Shown here piece by piece: positions 18,228 through 26,881 of a stretch of 64,000 nt of DNA. The stretch is from NCBI RefSeq assembly GCF_009728735.1, contig NZ_CP024636.1:3324155-3388154 (forward strand), given 5' to 3'. This stretch comes from Pantoea phytobeneficialis. GTDB lineage: Bacteria > Pseudomonadota > Gammaproteobacteria > Enterobacterales > Enterobacteriaceae. How positions within the stretch are numbered: position 1 is the first letter of the stretch; each line of letters begins with the position of its first letter. The notes under the pieces were generated by a model that saw nothing but the letters and a program-made list of their open reading frames with translations, was not told the DNA's origin and made no database searches. The position numbers were made by a program, and so were the translations under genes.

Positions 18228-21200
18228 GGCTGCGTCTCCGGGCGGCGGAAGCGGCGACGCGTGATCTGTGCCAGGCGGTCAAACAACAGGTAGATGACCG
18301 GAGTGGTGAACAGCGTCAGGATCTGGCTGAGGATCAGGCCGCCAGCCATAGCAATTCCCAGCGGCCGACGTAACTCTGCCCCCGCGCCGGTGCTCAGCAT
18401 CAATGGCAGCGCACCCAGCAGAGCGGCCAGCGTGGTCATCAGGATCGGACGGAAACGCAGCAGACAGGCCTGATAAATCGCCTCTCGCGGGGACATACCC
18501 TGTTCCCGTTCCGCCGCCAGCGCAAAGTCGATCATCATGATGGCGTTTTTCTTCACGATACCGATCAACAAGATGATGCCGATGATCGAAACAATATCCA
18601 GTTCGTTGCCGCTGATCATCAGCGCCAGCAGCGCCCCCACCCCGGCGGTAGGCAGCGTTGAGAGGATGGTCACCGGATGGATAAAGCTTTCGTACAGCAC
18701 CCCCAGCACGATATACATCGCCACCACCGCCGCGATGATCAGCCACACCGTGCTGGTGAGCGCCGCTTCAAATGCCAGCGTGCTGCCCTGGAACTGGGTC
18801 ATCATCTCGGCAGGCATGCCGACCTGATCTTCAGCTGCGCTGACCGCTTTGACGGCGTCGCCAAGTGAATAGCCGTCGGCCACGTTAAAGGAGAACGTTG
18901 CTGAGGGAAACTGGTCGAGATGGTTGATACTCAACGCCGCATGACGTTCTTCCACTCTGGCAATGGCACTCAGCGGCACGCTGCCGCCATCGGTGCTGGT
19001 CAGACGAATGCCGTCCAGACTGGCGAGGCCGGGTGTGGCCTCGTTGTTCTGTCCTAACACCACGCGATATTGATTGGCCTGGGTGTAAATGGTTGAGATC
19101 AGACGCTGACCGAAGGCGTTGTACAGCGCGTTATCGACATCCGCCATGGTGATACCCAGACGGCTGGCGCTGTCGCGGTCGACACGGATAAAGGCTTCTA
19201 ACCCTTGATCCTGCCAGTCGTTGCTGACATCGCGCAGTTCGGGCAGGGTGTTGAGCAGGTTTTGCAGCGCCGGCACCCAGGTACTCAGCGAATCAAGCGA
19301 GCCGGATTGCAGCGTGAATTGATACGGGGTGCGGCTGGCCTGAGTATCGATGGTGAGATCCTGGACCGGTTGCAGCCACAACGACACGCCCGGCACGCTG
19401 GCGATCGCATCCTGCAACCGTTTCTGCACTGCCGGGATACGATCATCGCGCTCGGCCAACGGTTTGAGGTTGATTTGCAGCCGTGCGCTGTTCAGGGCGG
19501 CATTGGTGCCATCCACCCCGACAAATGAAGTCAGACTCTGCACCGCCGGATCTTTCATGATGATCGAGGCGACATCGCGGGTGCGTTGCGCCATGTTGGC
19601 ATAGGAGACGGACTGTGGCGCCTGCAAGGTGCCCTGAATGATGCCGTTATCCTGTTGCGGAAAGAATCCTTTGGGGATAACGATCCATAGCAAAACGGTA
19701 AGTAGCAGGGTGCCCAGCGCGACTGACAACGTCAGCCACGGATGTTTCAGCACCCGCGTCAGCCAGCGGCCATAACCGGCGACTACTCGATCAAACATCG
19801 CTTCACTGGCGCGTGAAAAACGGTTCTGTTTGCGTAAGGATTCGGCACTGAGCATGCGTGCGCACATCATCGGCGTCAGCGTCAGCGATACCACGGCGGA
19901 GATCAGGATCGCCACCGCCAGGGTGACGGCAAATTCACGGAACAAACGGCCAATCACATCTCCCATAAACAGCAGCGGGATCAGCACCGCAATCAGGGAG
20001 AAGGTGAGGGAGATAATGGTGAAGCCGATTTCACCGGCACCTTTCAGCGCCGCGGTAAGCGGTTTTTCCCCTTTCTCCAGATAGCGGGAGATGTTCTCAA
20101 TCACTACGATGGCGTCATCGACCACAAAGCCCGTGGCGATGGTCAGCGCCATTAACGTCAGGTTGTTGATCGAGAAACCGAGAAAATACATCGCGGCGAA
20201 GGTGCCGACCAGTGACAGGGGAACGGCTACCGCCGGAATAATGGTGGCCGGGACATTGCGTAAAAACAGATAGATGATCATCACCACCAGGCCAATTGCC
20301 AGCATCAGCTCGTGCTGGGTATCGGCCACTGAGGCACGGATATTGGTGGTGCGATCGGTGAGCATTTTCACTTCAACCGACTTCGGCAGTGCAGCGGTCA
20401 GGGATGGCAGCAGCGCCCGAATGTTATCTGCTGTGGCGATAATGTTAGCGCCTGGCTGGCGTTGTACGTTGAGCACGATGGCGGCCTGACGGTTCGCCCA
20501 GGCACCGAGCCAGCTATTTTCCGCTCCCTGTTCGATGGTGGCAACATCGCCCAAACGCACCGGTGCACCGTTGTTGTAGCTGATGATCAACTGACGATAA
20601 TCCTCGGCAGAGGTCATCTGATCGTTGGCTGACAGGGTGATTGAACGGGTGGGGCCGTCGAGGCTTCCTTTCGCCGAATTGACGTTAGCGTTGCTGATGG
20701 CGGTACGCACGGTTTCGCTGGTCAGCCCCAATGCTGCCAGCGCCTGCGCGTTCATCTGCACGCGCACGGCGGGACGCTGCCCGCCGGAGAGCGTCACCAG
20801 GCCGACACCGCTGACCTGAGAAATCTTCTGCGCCACACGGGTTTCCACCATATCCTGCACCTGGGTGAGCGGCATGCTGGTGGTCGTGACGGCAAGGGTC
20901 ATGATCGGCGGATCGGCCGGGTTAACTTTACTGTAGACCGGTGGATTGGGCAGATCGCTCGGCAAAAGATTGGTTGCGGAATTGATTGCCGCCTGCACTT
21001 CCTGCTCGGCAACATCGAGCGACAGCGTGAGCTGGAATTGCAGCGTTATCACCGATGCGCCACCGGAACTTTGCGAAGCCATCTGCTTCAGCCCCGACAT
21101 CTGACCAAACTGGCGCTCCAGCGGTGCGGTGATTGACGAGGTCACCACATCCGGGCTGGCGCCGGGGTAAAGGGTAACGACCTGAATGGTCGGATAATCC

Positions 21201-21346
21201 ACCTCCGGCAGCGCGGAAACCGGCAGGAAGCGATAACCGAGGATACCGGCCAGCAAAATAGCGATCATCAGCAGGGTGGTTGCCACCGGGCGCAGAATAA
21301 ACAGGCGGGACGGTCCACCGCTGGTGTCGGGAGGCATAACCTGCAT
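18224..21346 (-). CDS. mdtB: RND efflux pump subunit MdtB
   Basis: MdtB is the second RND subunit of the MdtABC pump (normally two MdtB per MdtC) and supplies the proton-translocating function. It has 1040 residues as in E. coli. The proton relay segment [21 protein letters not shown] lies near residue 405 (20 residues shown in part), with the paired lysine region [18 protein letters not shown] near 938. Its ATG shares one base with the mdtA stop (TAATG) and its stop overlaps mdtC. The sequence is clearly related to the neighbouring mdtC, an old duplication. Confidence 0.96.
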   Translation of the reverse strand: MQVMPPDTSGGPSRLFILRPVATTLLMIAILLAGILGYRFLPVSALPEVDYPTIQVVTLYPGASPDVVTSSITAPLERQFGQMSGLKQMASQSSGGASVITLQFQLTLSLDVAEQEVQAAINSATNLLPSDLPNPPVYSKVNPADPPIMTLAVTTTSMPLTQVQDMVETRVAQKISQVSGVGLVTLSGGQRPAVRVQMNAQALAALGLTSETVRTAISNANVNSAKGSLDGPTRSITLSANDQMTSAEDYRQLIISYNNGAPVRLGDVATIEQGAENSWLGAWANRQAAIVLNVQRQPGANIIATADNIRALLPSLTAALPKSVEVKMLTDRTTNIRASVADTQHELMLAIGLVVMIIYLFLRNVPATIIPAVAVPLSLVGTFAAMYFLGFSINNLTLMALTIATGFVVDDAIVVIENISRYLEKGEKPLTAALKGAGEIGFTIISLTFSLIAVLIPLLFMGDVIGRLFREFAVTLAVAILISAVVSLTLTPMMCARMLSAESLRKQNRFSRASEAMFDRVVAGYGRWLTRVLKHPWLTLSVALGTLLLTVLLWIVIPKGFFPQQDNGIIQGTLQAPQSVSYANMAQRTRDVASIIMKDPAVQSLTSFVGVDGTNAALNSARLQINLKPLAERDDRIPAVQKRLQDAIASVPGVSLWLQPVQDLTIDTQASRTPYQFTLQSGSLDSLSTWVPALQNLLNTLPELRDVSNDWQDQGLEAFIRVDRDSASRLGITMADVDNALYNAFGQRLISTIYTQANQYRVVLGQNNEATPGLASLDGIRLTSTDGGSVPLSAIARVEERHAALSINHLDQFPSATFSFNVADGYSLGDAVKAVSAAEDQVGMPAEMMTQFQGSTLAFEAALTSTVWLIIAAVVAMYIVLGVLYESFIHPVTILSTLPTAGVGALLALMISGNELDIVSIIGIILLIGIVKKNAIMMIDFALAAEREQGMSPREAIYQACLLRFRPILMTTLAALLGALPLMLSTGAGAELRRPLGIAMAGGLILSQILTLFTTPVIYLLFDRLAQITRRRFRRPETQP

Positions 21347-22590
21347 TATTGACGTTCTCCGCGTGCTGGCTGCGCAGCGCGAGTGCTGTGGGTGGCGGTG
21401 CTCTGCGGCGCGACAATCTCAACGGTTGCGCCTTCGGTCAGACGATCCAGACCGTCGGTCACCACACGTTCACCCGCTTCCAGCCCGGCGCTGATCACCA
21501 CTTTCTGGCTATCCTGCAAACCGGCGGTAACGCGTTTTTTGCTCACCTTGTTCTCGCTATTCACCACCCAGACAAAATGGCCGTCGTTGCTCATTTGCAA
21601 CGCAGCGGCAGGGATAACCACCGCATCCTGCAAGGTATCGACTTTCAGGCGTGCATTGACGAACTGGTTGGGAAATAACGCGTCGTCTTCATTGCTGAAA
21701 CGCGCTTTTAATTTGATGGTACCGGTGGTGACATCAATCTGGTTATCAATACTCAGCAGCGAACCAGTGGCGAGCAGGTTGGTGTTGCTCCGATCCCAGG
21801 CATCCACCACCAGCGGCTGGCCGCTTTTCTGTGCCTTGAGGATTTGACTGATATTGTTCTCGGCCACGCTGAATACCACATCAATCGGATGCGTTTGCGT
21901 GATCACCACCAGGCCGGTGGTGTCGCCAGAGGTAATGTAGTTGCCAACATCGACCTGCTTCAGGCCGACGCGCCCGGAGATGGGGGCGGTAATCCGACTG
22001 TAGGTCAGGTTCAGTTGCGCGCTGGCGACGTTGCCTTCATCGGCTTTGATGGTGCCGAGGGTTTCACTCACCAGCGAGCGTTGGGTATCCAGTTCCTGCT
22101 GTGAAACCAGCGCGGTTTTTGCCAGCTTTTCATAACGGGCCAAATCGCGTTTGGCGTTGGCAAGTGTGGCCTGATCTTTAGCCAGTTGTCCTTGTGCCTG
22201 GGTGAGCGCCACCTGATAAGGGCGAGGGTCGATCTCGGCCAGCAACGCGCCAGCGTTAACCTGTTGCCCCTCTGTGAAATGCAGCGCCATTAACTGACCA
22301 TCGACCCGGCTGCGCACCGTGACGGTGTTGGCAGCGGTGACGGTGCCGAGGCCAGTCAGATACTGTGGCACGCTTTGTAAGGTGGCGGTGGCGGCCTGAA
22401 CCGGGGCCAGTGGTCGACGATTAGCGCCATTTGCACCACTCACGCCGCGCCCATGATGGCGTTGTCCTTCGGCCTGTGGCTGTTTATTGGGTTCAGCCGG
22501 ATGTTGCCACCAGTAATAACCGCCCGCCAGTACAGCGACGATCGCCAGAGTAATCAGGCTTTTTTTCAACAATGGACGTCGGGTGTTCAT
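21346..22590 (-). CDS. mdtA: Membrane fusion protein MdtA
   Basis: MdtA is the periplasmic adaptor of the MdtABC-TolC pump. The start chosen is ATG 22590 ([15 protein letters not shown]), which gives 414 residues and an N-terminal membrane anchor ([16 protein letters not shown]); a longer start at 22626 adds twelve residues with no better ribosome site. The lipoyl/barrel region contains [18 protein letters not shown] near residue 95 and a coiled-coil hairpin ([20 protein letters not shown]) near 132. A histidine- and asparagine-rich linker (residues 30-60) is typical of the protein. It is the first gene of the operon, with a BaeR-box candidate about 80-100 bases upstream. Confidence 0.94.
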   Translation of the reverse strand: MNTRRPLLKKSLITLAIVAVLAGGYYWWQHPAEPNKQPQAEGQRHHGRGVSGANGANRRPLAPVQAATATLQSVPQYLTGLGTVTAANTVTVRSRVDGQLMALHFTEGQQVNAGALLAEIDPRPYQVALTQAQGQLAKDQATLANAKRDLARYEKLAKTALVSQQELDTQRSLVSETLGTIKADEGNVASAQLNLTYSRITAPISGRVGLKQVDVGNYITSGDTTGLVVITQTHPIDVVFSVAENNISQILKAQKSGQPLVVDAWDRSNTNLLATGSLLSIDNQIDVTTGTIKLKARFSNEDDALFPNQFVNARLKVDTLQDAVVIPAAALQMSNDGHFVWVVNSENKVSKKRVTAGLQDSQKVVISAGLEAGERVVTDGLDRLTEGATVEIVAPQSTATHSTRAAQPARGERQ

Positions 22591-22672
22591 GAAGTTATGT
22601 GCTCTCCAGCGAATTCGTTTTCCCAAAATGCGCCGCCCAACCTGCCGGAGCGCAAACGAAAGAATTGTAGTC

Positions 22673-22690
22673 GCCAGGCATGGGCGAAAA
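22673..22690 (-). promoter_or_regulatory. Candidate BaeR box upstream of mdtA
   Basis: On the minus strand TTTTCGCCCATGCCTGGC agrees with the E. coli BaeR box (TTTTTCTCCATDATTGGC) at 13 of 18 positions, including CCAT and TGGC. It lies 83-100 bases before the mdtA start, where BaeR would be expected to activate. Confidence 0.5.
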
Positions 22691-22832
22691 TTGAAGGAAA
22701 TAAGAATATCGTCCTGTGCACGCTAAGTATTCATATTCTGTACGAATTTTATCAGGATTTTTTCATAAGCCGGTTTTGCCCTTTGCTAAGCTGGAGAGCT
22801 GAGCCGTCTCGTTTCAATTAAGGAGAAATAAA

Positions 22833-23795
22833 ATGAGTCAACAATCAACTCGCCAGCTTGGCGACACGGGTATAGCAGTGCCGGTTCTTACTTTTGGTGG
22901 GAATGTATTTGGCTGGACCGTGGATGAGAAAACGTCCTTTTCCTTGCTGGATGCATTGGTGGAGAAGGGATTGTGGTTTATTGACACCGCCGATGTTTAT
23001 TCGCGCTGGGCGCCTGGCAATCAGGGCGGTGAATCGGAAACCATTATTGGTAAATGGCTGAAAAAAACCGGCAAACGCGACAGCATCGTGCTGGCGACCA
23101 AAGTGGGTATGGAATTGTCGCCGGATAAAACCGGCCTGAAACCGCAATATATTCGCCAGGCGGTGGAAGACTCACTGCGCCGTTTGCAAACCGATTATAT
23201 CGACTTGTATCAGGCGCACCGCGATGATCAGGATACGCCGCTGGCTGACACGCTGGCCGCGTTCGATTCATTGATCAAAGAAGGGAAGGTACGGGCGATA
23301 GGTGCCTCCAACTACAGCGCCGAACGGTTGCAGGAAGCGCTGGACATCAGCGAGCAGCAGGGGCTGGCACGTTATGAAACGTTACAACCGGAGTACAACC
23401 TGTATGATCGCCAGGGCTATGAAAGCGGTCTGGAGCAAGTTGCAGTGGAACATGGCTTGGGCGTGATTAACTACTATTCACTGGCCAGTGGCTTCCTCAG
23501 CGGCAAATATCGTACCGCAGCAGATGCCAGCAAAAGTGCGCGTGGACAGGGCGTGGTCGCAAAATATCTTAATCCGCGCGGCTTGCGCATTCTTGATGCG
23601 CTGGACACCGTGGCCGATTCCCATGATGCGTCACCCACTCAGGTAGCCCTGGCATGGCAGATTGCCCGCCCGAGCATCACCGCGCCAATTGTCAGCGCGA
23701 CCTCGTTAGCGCAGATTGATGATTTGGTGCAGGCAACGCAACTCAGGTTAGGTAAACAAGAGATTGAAGAACTGTCGCGCGCCAGTGCCGGTTAA
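22833..23795 (+). CDS. Aldo/keto reductase
   Basis: A 320-residue NAD(P)H-dependent reductase of the aldo/keto reductase superfamily, TIM-barrel type. The catalytic tetrad is visible as D and Y in FIDTADVYSRWAPG near residue 50, K in LATKVGMEL near 86 and H in DLYQAHRDDQDTP near 130. The phosphate-binding end includes IVSATSLAQIDDLV near 290. AAGGAG lies eight bases before ATG 22833. The gene is divergent from mdtA, with about 240 bp between them, and a palindromic repeat follows its stop. The substrate cannot be told from sequence. Confidence 0.85.
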   Translation: MSQQSTRQLGDTGIAVPVLTFGGNVFGWTVDEKTSFSLLDALVEKGLWFIDTADVYSRWAPGNQGGESETIIGKWLKKTGKRDSIVLATKVGMELSPDKTGLKPQYIRQAVEDSLRRLQTDYIDLYQAHRDDQDTPLADTLAAFDSLIKEGKVRAIGASNYSAERLQEALDISEQQGLARYETLQPEYNLYDRQGYESGLEQVAVEHGLGVINYYSLASGFLSGKYRTAADASKSARGQGVVAKYLNPRGLRILDALDTVADSHDASPTQVALAWQIARPSITAPIVSATSLAQIDDLVQATQLRLGKQEIEELSRASAG

Positions 23796-23805
23796 TTATC
23801 CTTTC

Positions 23806-23833
23806 GTCGCGGTGCGATTTATCGCGCCGCAAC
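23806..23833. repeat. Intergenic palindromic repeat, single form (copy 4)
   Basis: GTCGCGGTGCGATTTATCGC and GCGCCGCAAC form one 28-bp near-palindrome just after the aldo/keto reductase stop. It may work as its 3' hairpin. Confidence 0.65.
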
Positions 23834-23917
23834 AATGGGTTGCTGATGTTAACCGGAGCGTAATTTTTTCCAGTCAAAAAATGCCATTCTCGTCAAAAGA
23901 TATTCATTCATAGATCG

Positions 23918-23946
23918 CTGTCACAATTGCATTAATTAACTGTCAC
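23918..23946 (+). promoter_or_regulatory. Direct repeat upstream of the OprB-like porin
   Basis: CTGTCAC occurs at 23918-23924 and again at 23940-23946, exactly 22 bases apart, two helical turns. This spacing suggests a tandem binding site for a regulator about 100 bases before the porin gene. I cannot name the regulator. Confidence 0.3.
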
Positions 23947-24042
23947 CTCAGGGAACTCTGAGCACATATTTGCAAAAATCACCCCACCCTCAGCACTATT
24001 CTCTGCTCGATCTTTCCAGTAACTCACAAAAGAATAACCATT

Positions 24043-25380
24043 ATGAACAGAAAAGAAGCAGTGCAACGCATCCCGAGCCGTCTGGCCGCGGGAACGATTA
24101 TGTTCGCTCTGCTGAGCGCATCTGCCGTGGCAGCAGATGCATTCAGCTACGATTCTCCCTATATGTTTGGTGACTGGGGCGGTTACCGAACGCAGCTTGA
24201 GAACGATGGCGTCAAATTTGACGTTAACTACACCATGGAAAGCGCCTCTAACCTTGGTGGCGGTTATGACAAAAACACCTCGATGCGCTACAGCGATCAG
24301 TGGGCGTTTGGTGTCAATCTCGATCTGGAAAAACTGCTGAACTGGCAGGATGCCGAATTCCAGATGACCATTACCGACCGTAATGGCCGCAACATCTCTG
24401 ATCAGGTGGGCGATCCGCGAAGCGGCACGCTCTCTTCCGTTCAGGAAGTCTACGGTCGCGGTCAGACCTGGCGTTTAACCCAATTCTGGTTACGCCAGGG
24501 ACTATTTAATGACGTGGTCGATATCAAAGCGGGTCGTGTCACCGTGGGTGAAGACTTCGATAACTTCGACAGCAAATTCCAGAACCTGGCGTTCGGCAGT
24601 GGCCAGGCCGGTAACTGGCGTGGCGACCGTTGGTACAACTGGCCGGTTTCACAATGGGGCGGTCGTATCAAAGTTAACATTACGCCGGAAGTGTTCTTCC
24701 AGGTGGGCTTCTATAACGACAACCCGAAAAACTACGATACCGGCAATGGCTTCCGCCTTGATATGAACAATTCACTCGGCAACATGGTGCCGGTGGAATT
24801 AGGCTGGAAACCGACCTTTGGCCCGGACAAACTGCCGGGTAACTACCGTATCGGTTACTACTATTCGTCAGTTGATGGCGATGTGTATGGCAGCTGGCGT
24901 AATGGCGCTTACCAGGATCAGGCGCATGCCTATGGTGGTTATGTCCTGTTGCAACAACAGCTGACGGCGCAGGGCGGCGATGCCAGCCGTGGTCTGGGCG
25001 TCACGGTTCAGGCGGTGATGAACGATCACAAAACCTCAAAAACCGACAACTATCAATCCATCAGCTTTACCTGGAAAGGACCGTTTGATGCGCGTCCTGC
25101 CGACGAAATTGGTATTGGTGCAGCACGTATCCACGTAAACAGCTCCTATACCACGGCATTACGTCAGCAAAATGCGGCGAATGGTGAAACGGACTACAAC
25201 AGCCCGACCTATCTGCCGATTCAGGATGGTTCTGAATATAACTATGAAATCTATTACAACGCTCAGTTGACCAAATGGCTGCAACTGCGTCCAAACCTGC
25301 AATATGTTGTAGCGCCGGGGGCCGTGAGCGAAGTGAAAGATGCGTTTATCGGCGGTATTGCGGCGAATATCAATTTCTGA
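24043..25380 (+). CDS. OprB-family carbohydrate-selective porin
   Basis: An outer-membrane beta-barrel for sugar uptake. The 445-residue product starts with a signal peptide (residues 1-31, ending SASAVAA before DAFSYDS). The mature N-terminus has LFGDWGG-type FGDWGGYRTQLENDGVKFD, the hallmark of OprB porins, followed by LNLDLEKLLNWQDAEFQ-like barrel strands. It ends with an aromatic residue (IAANINF), as outer-membrane proteins do for BAM recognition. No sugar operon adjoins, so the sugar cannot be inferred. A hairpin follows 19 bases after the stop. The ribosome site is weak. Confidence 0.85.
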   Translation: MNRKEAVQRIPSRLAAGTIMFALLSASAVAADAFSYDSPYMFGDWGGYRTQLENDGVKFDVNYTMESASNLGGGYDKNTSMRYSDQWAFGVNLDLEKLLNWQDAEFQMTITDRNGRNISDQVGDPRSGTLSSVQEVYGRGQTWRLTQFWLRQGLFNDVVDIKAGRVTVGEDFDNFDSKFQNLAFGSGQAGNWRGDRWYNWPVSQWGGRIKVNITPEVFFQVGFYNDNPKNYDTGNGFRLDMNNSLGNMVPVELGWKPTFGPDKLPGNYRIGYYYSSVDGDVYGSWRNGAYQDQAHAYGGYVLLQQQLTAQGGDASRGLGVTVQAVMNDHKTSKTDNYQSISFTWKGPFDARPADEIGIGAARIHVNSSYTTALRQQNAANGETDYNSPTYLPIQDGSEYNYEIYYNAQLTKWLQLRPNLQYVVAPGAVSEVKDAFIGGIAANINF

Positions 25381-25396
25381 TTAATCACTTACCAAA

Positions 25397-25418
25397 GAGG
25401 CGTCCTGTGGGACGCCTC
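25397..25418 (+). terminator. Hairpin after the porin gene
   Basis: GAGGCGTCC and GGACGCCTC pair perfectly around TGTG, 17 bases after the porin stop. It lacks a clear T tract (CCAATTCT follows), so it may be an mRNA-stabilising hairpin or a weak terminator. Confidence 0.5.
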
Positions 25419-25423
25419 CAATT

Positions 25424-25447
25424 CTGCGCGATAAATCGCGCCGCGAC
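25424..25447. repeat. Intergenic palindromic repeat, single form (copy 5)
   Basis: CTGCGCGATAAATCGCG followed by CCGCGAC is a short copy between the convergent porin and yegD genes. Confidence 0.6.
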
Positions 25448-25462
25448 AGAAATTATGTTCGG

Positions 25463-26815
25463 TTAACCGAACATAATCTCGGCCCAACGGGCCAGGCCCG
25501 CGGTGACTGAGCCAAAATCATCGCCACTGGCAATGGGCGTATCCGGTAATGCCTGCTGTAACGCTGCACGCAGCACCGGTGAACGGGCGCTGCCGCCGGT
25601 CAGATAGATCACCTCCGGCTTGGTCTCACAGGTCGCCAGTGCCAGATGCACCTGTTCCAGAATGCGTTCCAGCGGTTGATTGATCGCCTCTTCCAGCTGT
25701 GCCGCGCTGGTTTCCGTTTGTAACTGCGCAGCAATAAATGCCAGCGAAGCGGAGGTAACCGGTTGATCGGAAAGCGCGATCTTGCTTTCTTCCGCCGCAC
25801 GCACCAGCCGATAGCTCAGTTTCTGTTGCCATACCTTCAGCAGGTATGCGACCTGATCAGGATCCTGGGCATCACGTACCAGGTCGCGCAGAAGCTTGCC
25901 GCAGGCGGCAGAGTAAAACTCGCTTTGTGCCGGAACATCGTTGATCGCCACCGCGTTCCACCACGGCAGGGCGGGGAGGGCGATGCCTTTCTGCGTGTTA
26001 CCGCCAAGACCGAGCAGCGGCATCAGGGTTTTGAACGCCAGCATAATATCCAGATCGTTTCCGCCCACGCGGCAACCGCTGTGCCCCAGCAAGCTGGCGC
26101 GACGATCGGCTTTATTGCGCCATTCCGGTCCCATCAACAGCATCGAGCAGTCGGTAGTACCGCCGCCGATATCGACCACCAACACCCGTGTCTCTTTGGT
26201 CAGTGTGGCTTCGAAATCTAAACCTGCGGCCACCGGTTCAAACTGAAATTCCACATCGCGGAAACCGGCGCGTTTAGCCGCACGCAGTAGAATCCCCTGC
26301 GCCTGCTCATTCGCTTCATCTCCGCCCAGACCCTGGAAGTTAATCGGACGGCCAATCACCGCCTGATCAATCGGCTGCTCGAGCTGGCTTTCACCCTGCT
26401 GGCGGATATGCAGCATCATGGCGCAGACTAAATCCTCAAACAGCGCGATCTGCTGTGGTTTCAGGCCGTTGGCCCCGAGAAAGGATTTGGGCGATTTAAC
26501 AAACCACACCTCTTCCGGCTCAACCATATAGTTTTGCAACGCAGTAAGACCAAACTGGACGCTGCTGGCGGTCACATCGATGTCTTCTTCGCGGTTAAAA
26601 CGCAACGCGCGTTGCAGCAACGCCTGACCTTCGCTATCGGGAGTCGGCACCTGATGGTGACGGTAAAGCCATTCGCTGATAGCTTCGCGGGTGGGCGCGC
26701 AAATCATGGAGGGAAGCAGGCGCTGGCCATTTTCCAGCGTCAGCAGCCGTGGTGTGCCCGCATCGCTGACTGCGATGGAACAGTTGGCGGTGCCATAATC
26801 GAATCCGATAAACAT
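25463..26815 (-). CDS. yegD: Hsp70-family chaperone-like protein YegD
   Basis: YegD is an actin/Hsp70-fold ATPase without the substrate-binding lid of DnaK; its client is unknown. ATG 26815 gives MFIGFDYGTANCSIAVSDAG and 450 residues, as in E. coli; the 20 extra residues of the longest frame are not conserved. Phosphate loops are FDYGTANCS (residues 4-12) and VVDIGGGTTDCSMLLMG near 205, with the adenosine motif YLTGGSARSPVLRAAL near 405. It stands between the porin and dgcE; alkA, present between yegD and yegE in E. coli, is missing here. Confidence 0.93.
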   Translation of the reverse strand: MFIGFDYGTANCSIAVSDAGTPRLLTLENGQRLLPSMICAPTREAISEWLYRHHQVPTPDSEGQALLQRALRFNREEDIDVTASSVQFGLTALQNYMVEPEEVWFVKSPKSFLGANGLKPQQIALFEDLVCAMMLHIRQQGESQLEQPIDQAVIGRPINFQGLGGDEANEQAQGILLRAAKRAGFRDVEFQFEPVAAGLDFEATLTKETRVLVVDIGGGTTDCSMLLMGPEWRNKADRRASLLGHSGCRVGGNDLDIMLAFKTLMPLLGLGGNTQKGIALPALPWWNAVAINDVPAQSEFYSAACGKLLRDLVRDAQDPDQVAYLLKVWQQKLSYRLVRAAEESKIALSDQPVTSASLAFIAAQLQTETSAAQLEEAINQPLERILEQVHLALATCETKPEVIYLTGGSARSPVLRAALQQALPDTPIASGDDFGSVTAGLARWAEIMFG

Positions 26816-26881
26816 TATTGTCCCCCATGCCGGAAAAAAGGGGGCGACTTTAGCGCAGCTCGCGCGGGCAGGCAAGGCAGA

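Noticed and set aside
23910..23925. CRP site before the porin gene (TCACA at 23921)
   Set aside because: The left half-site (ATAGA) matches TGTGA poorly, so only the direct repeat is reported.
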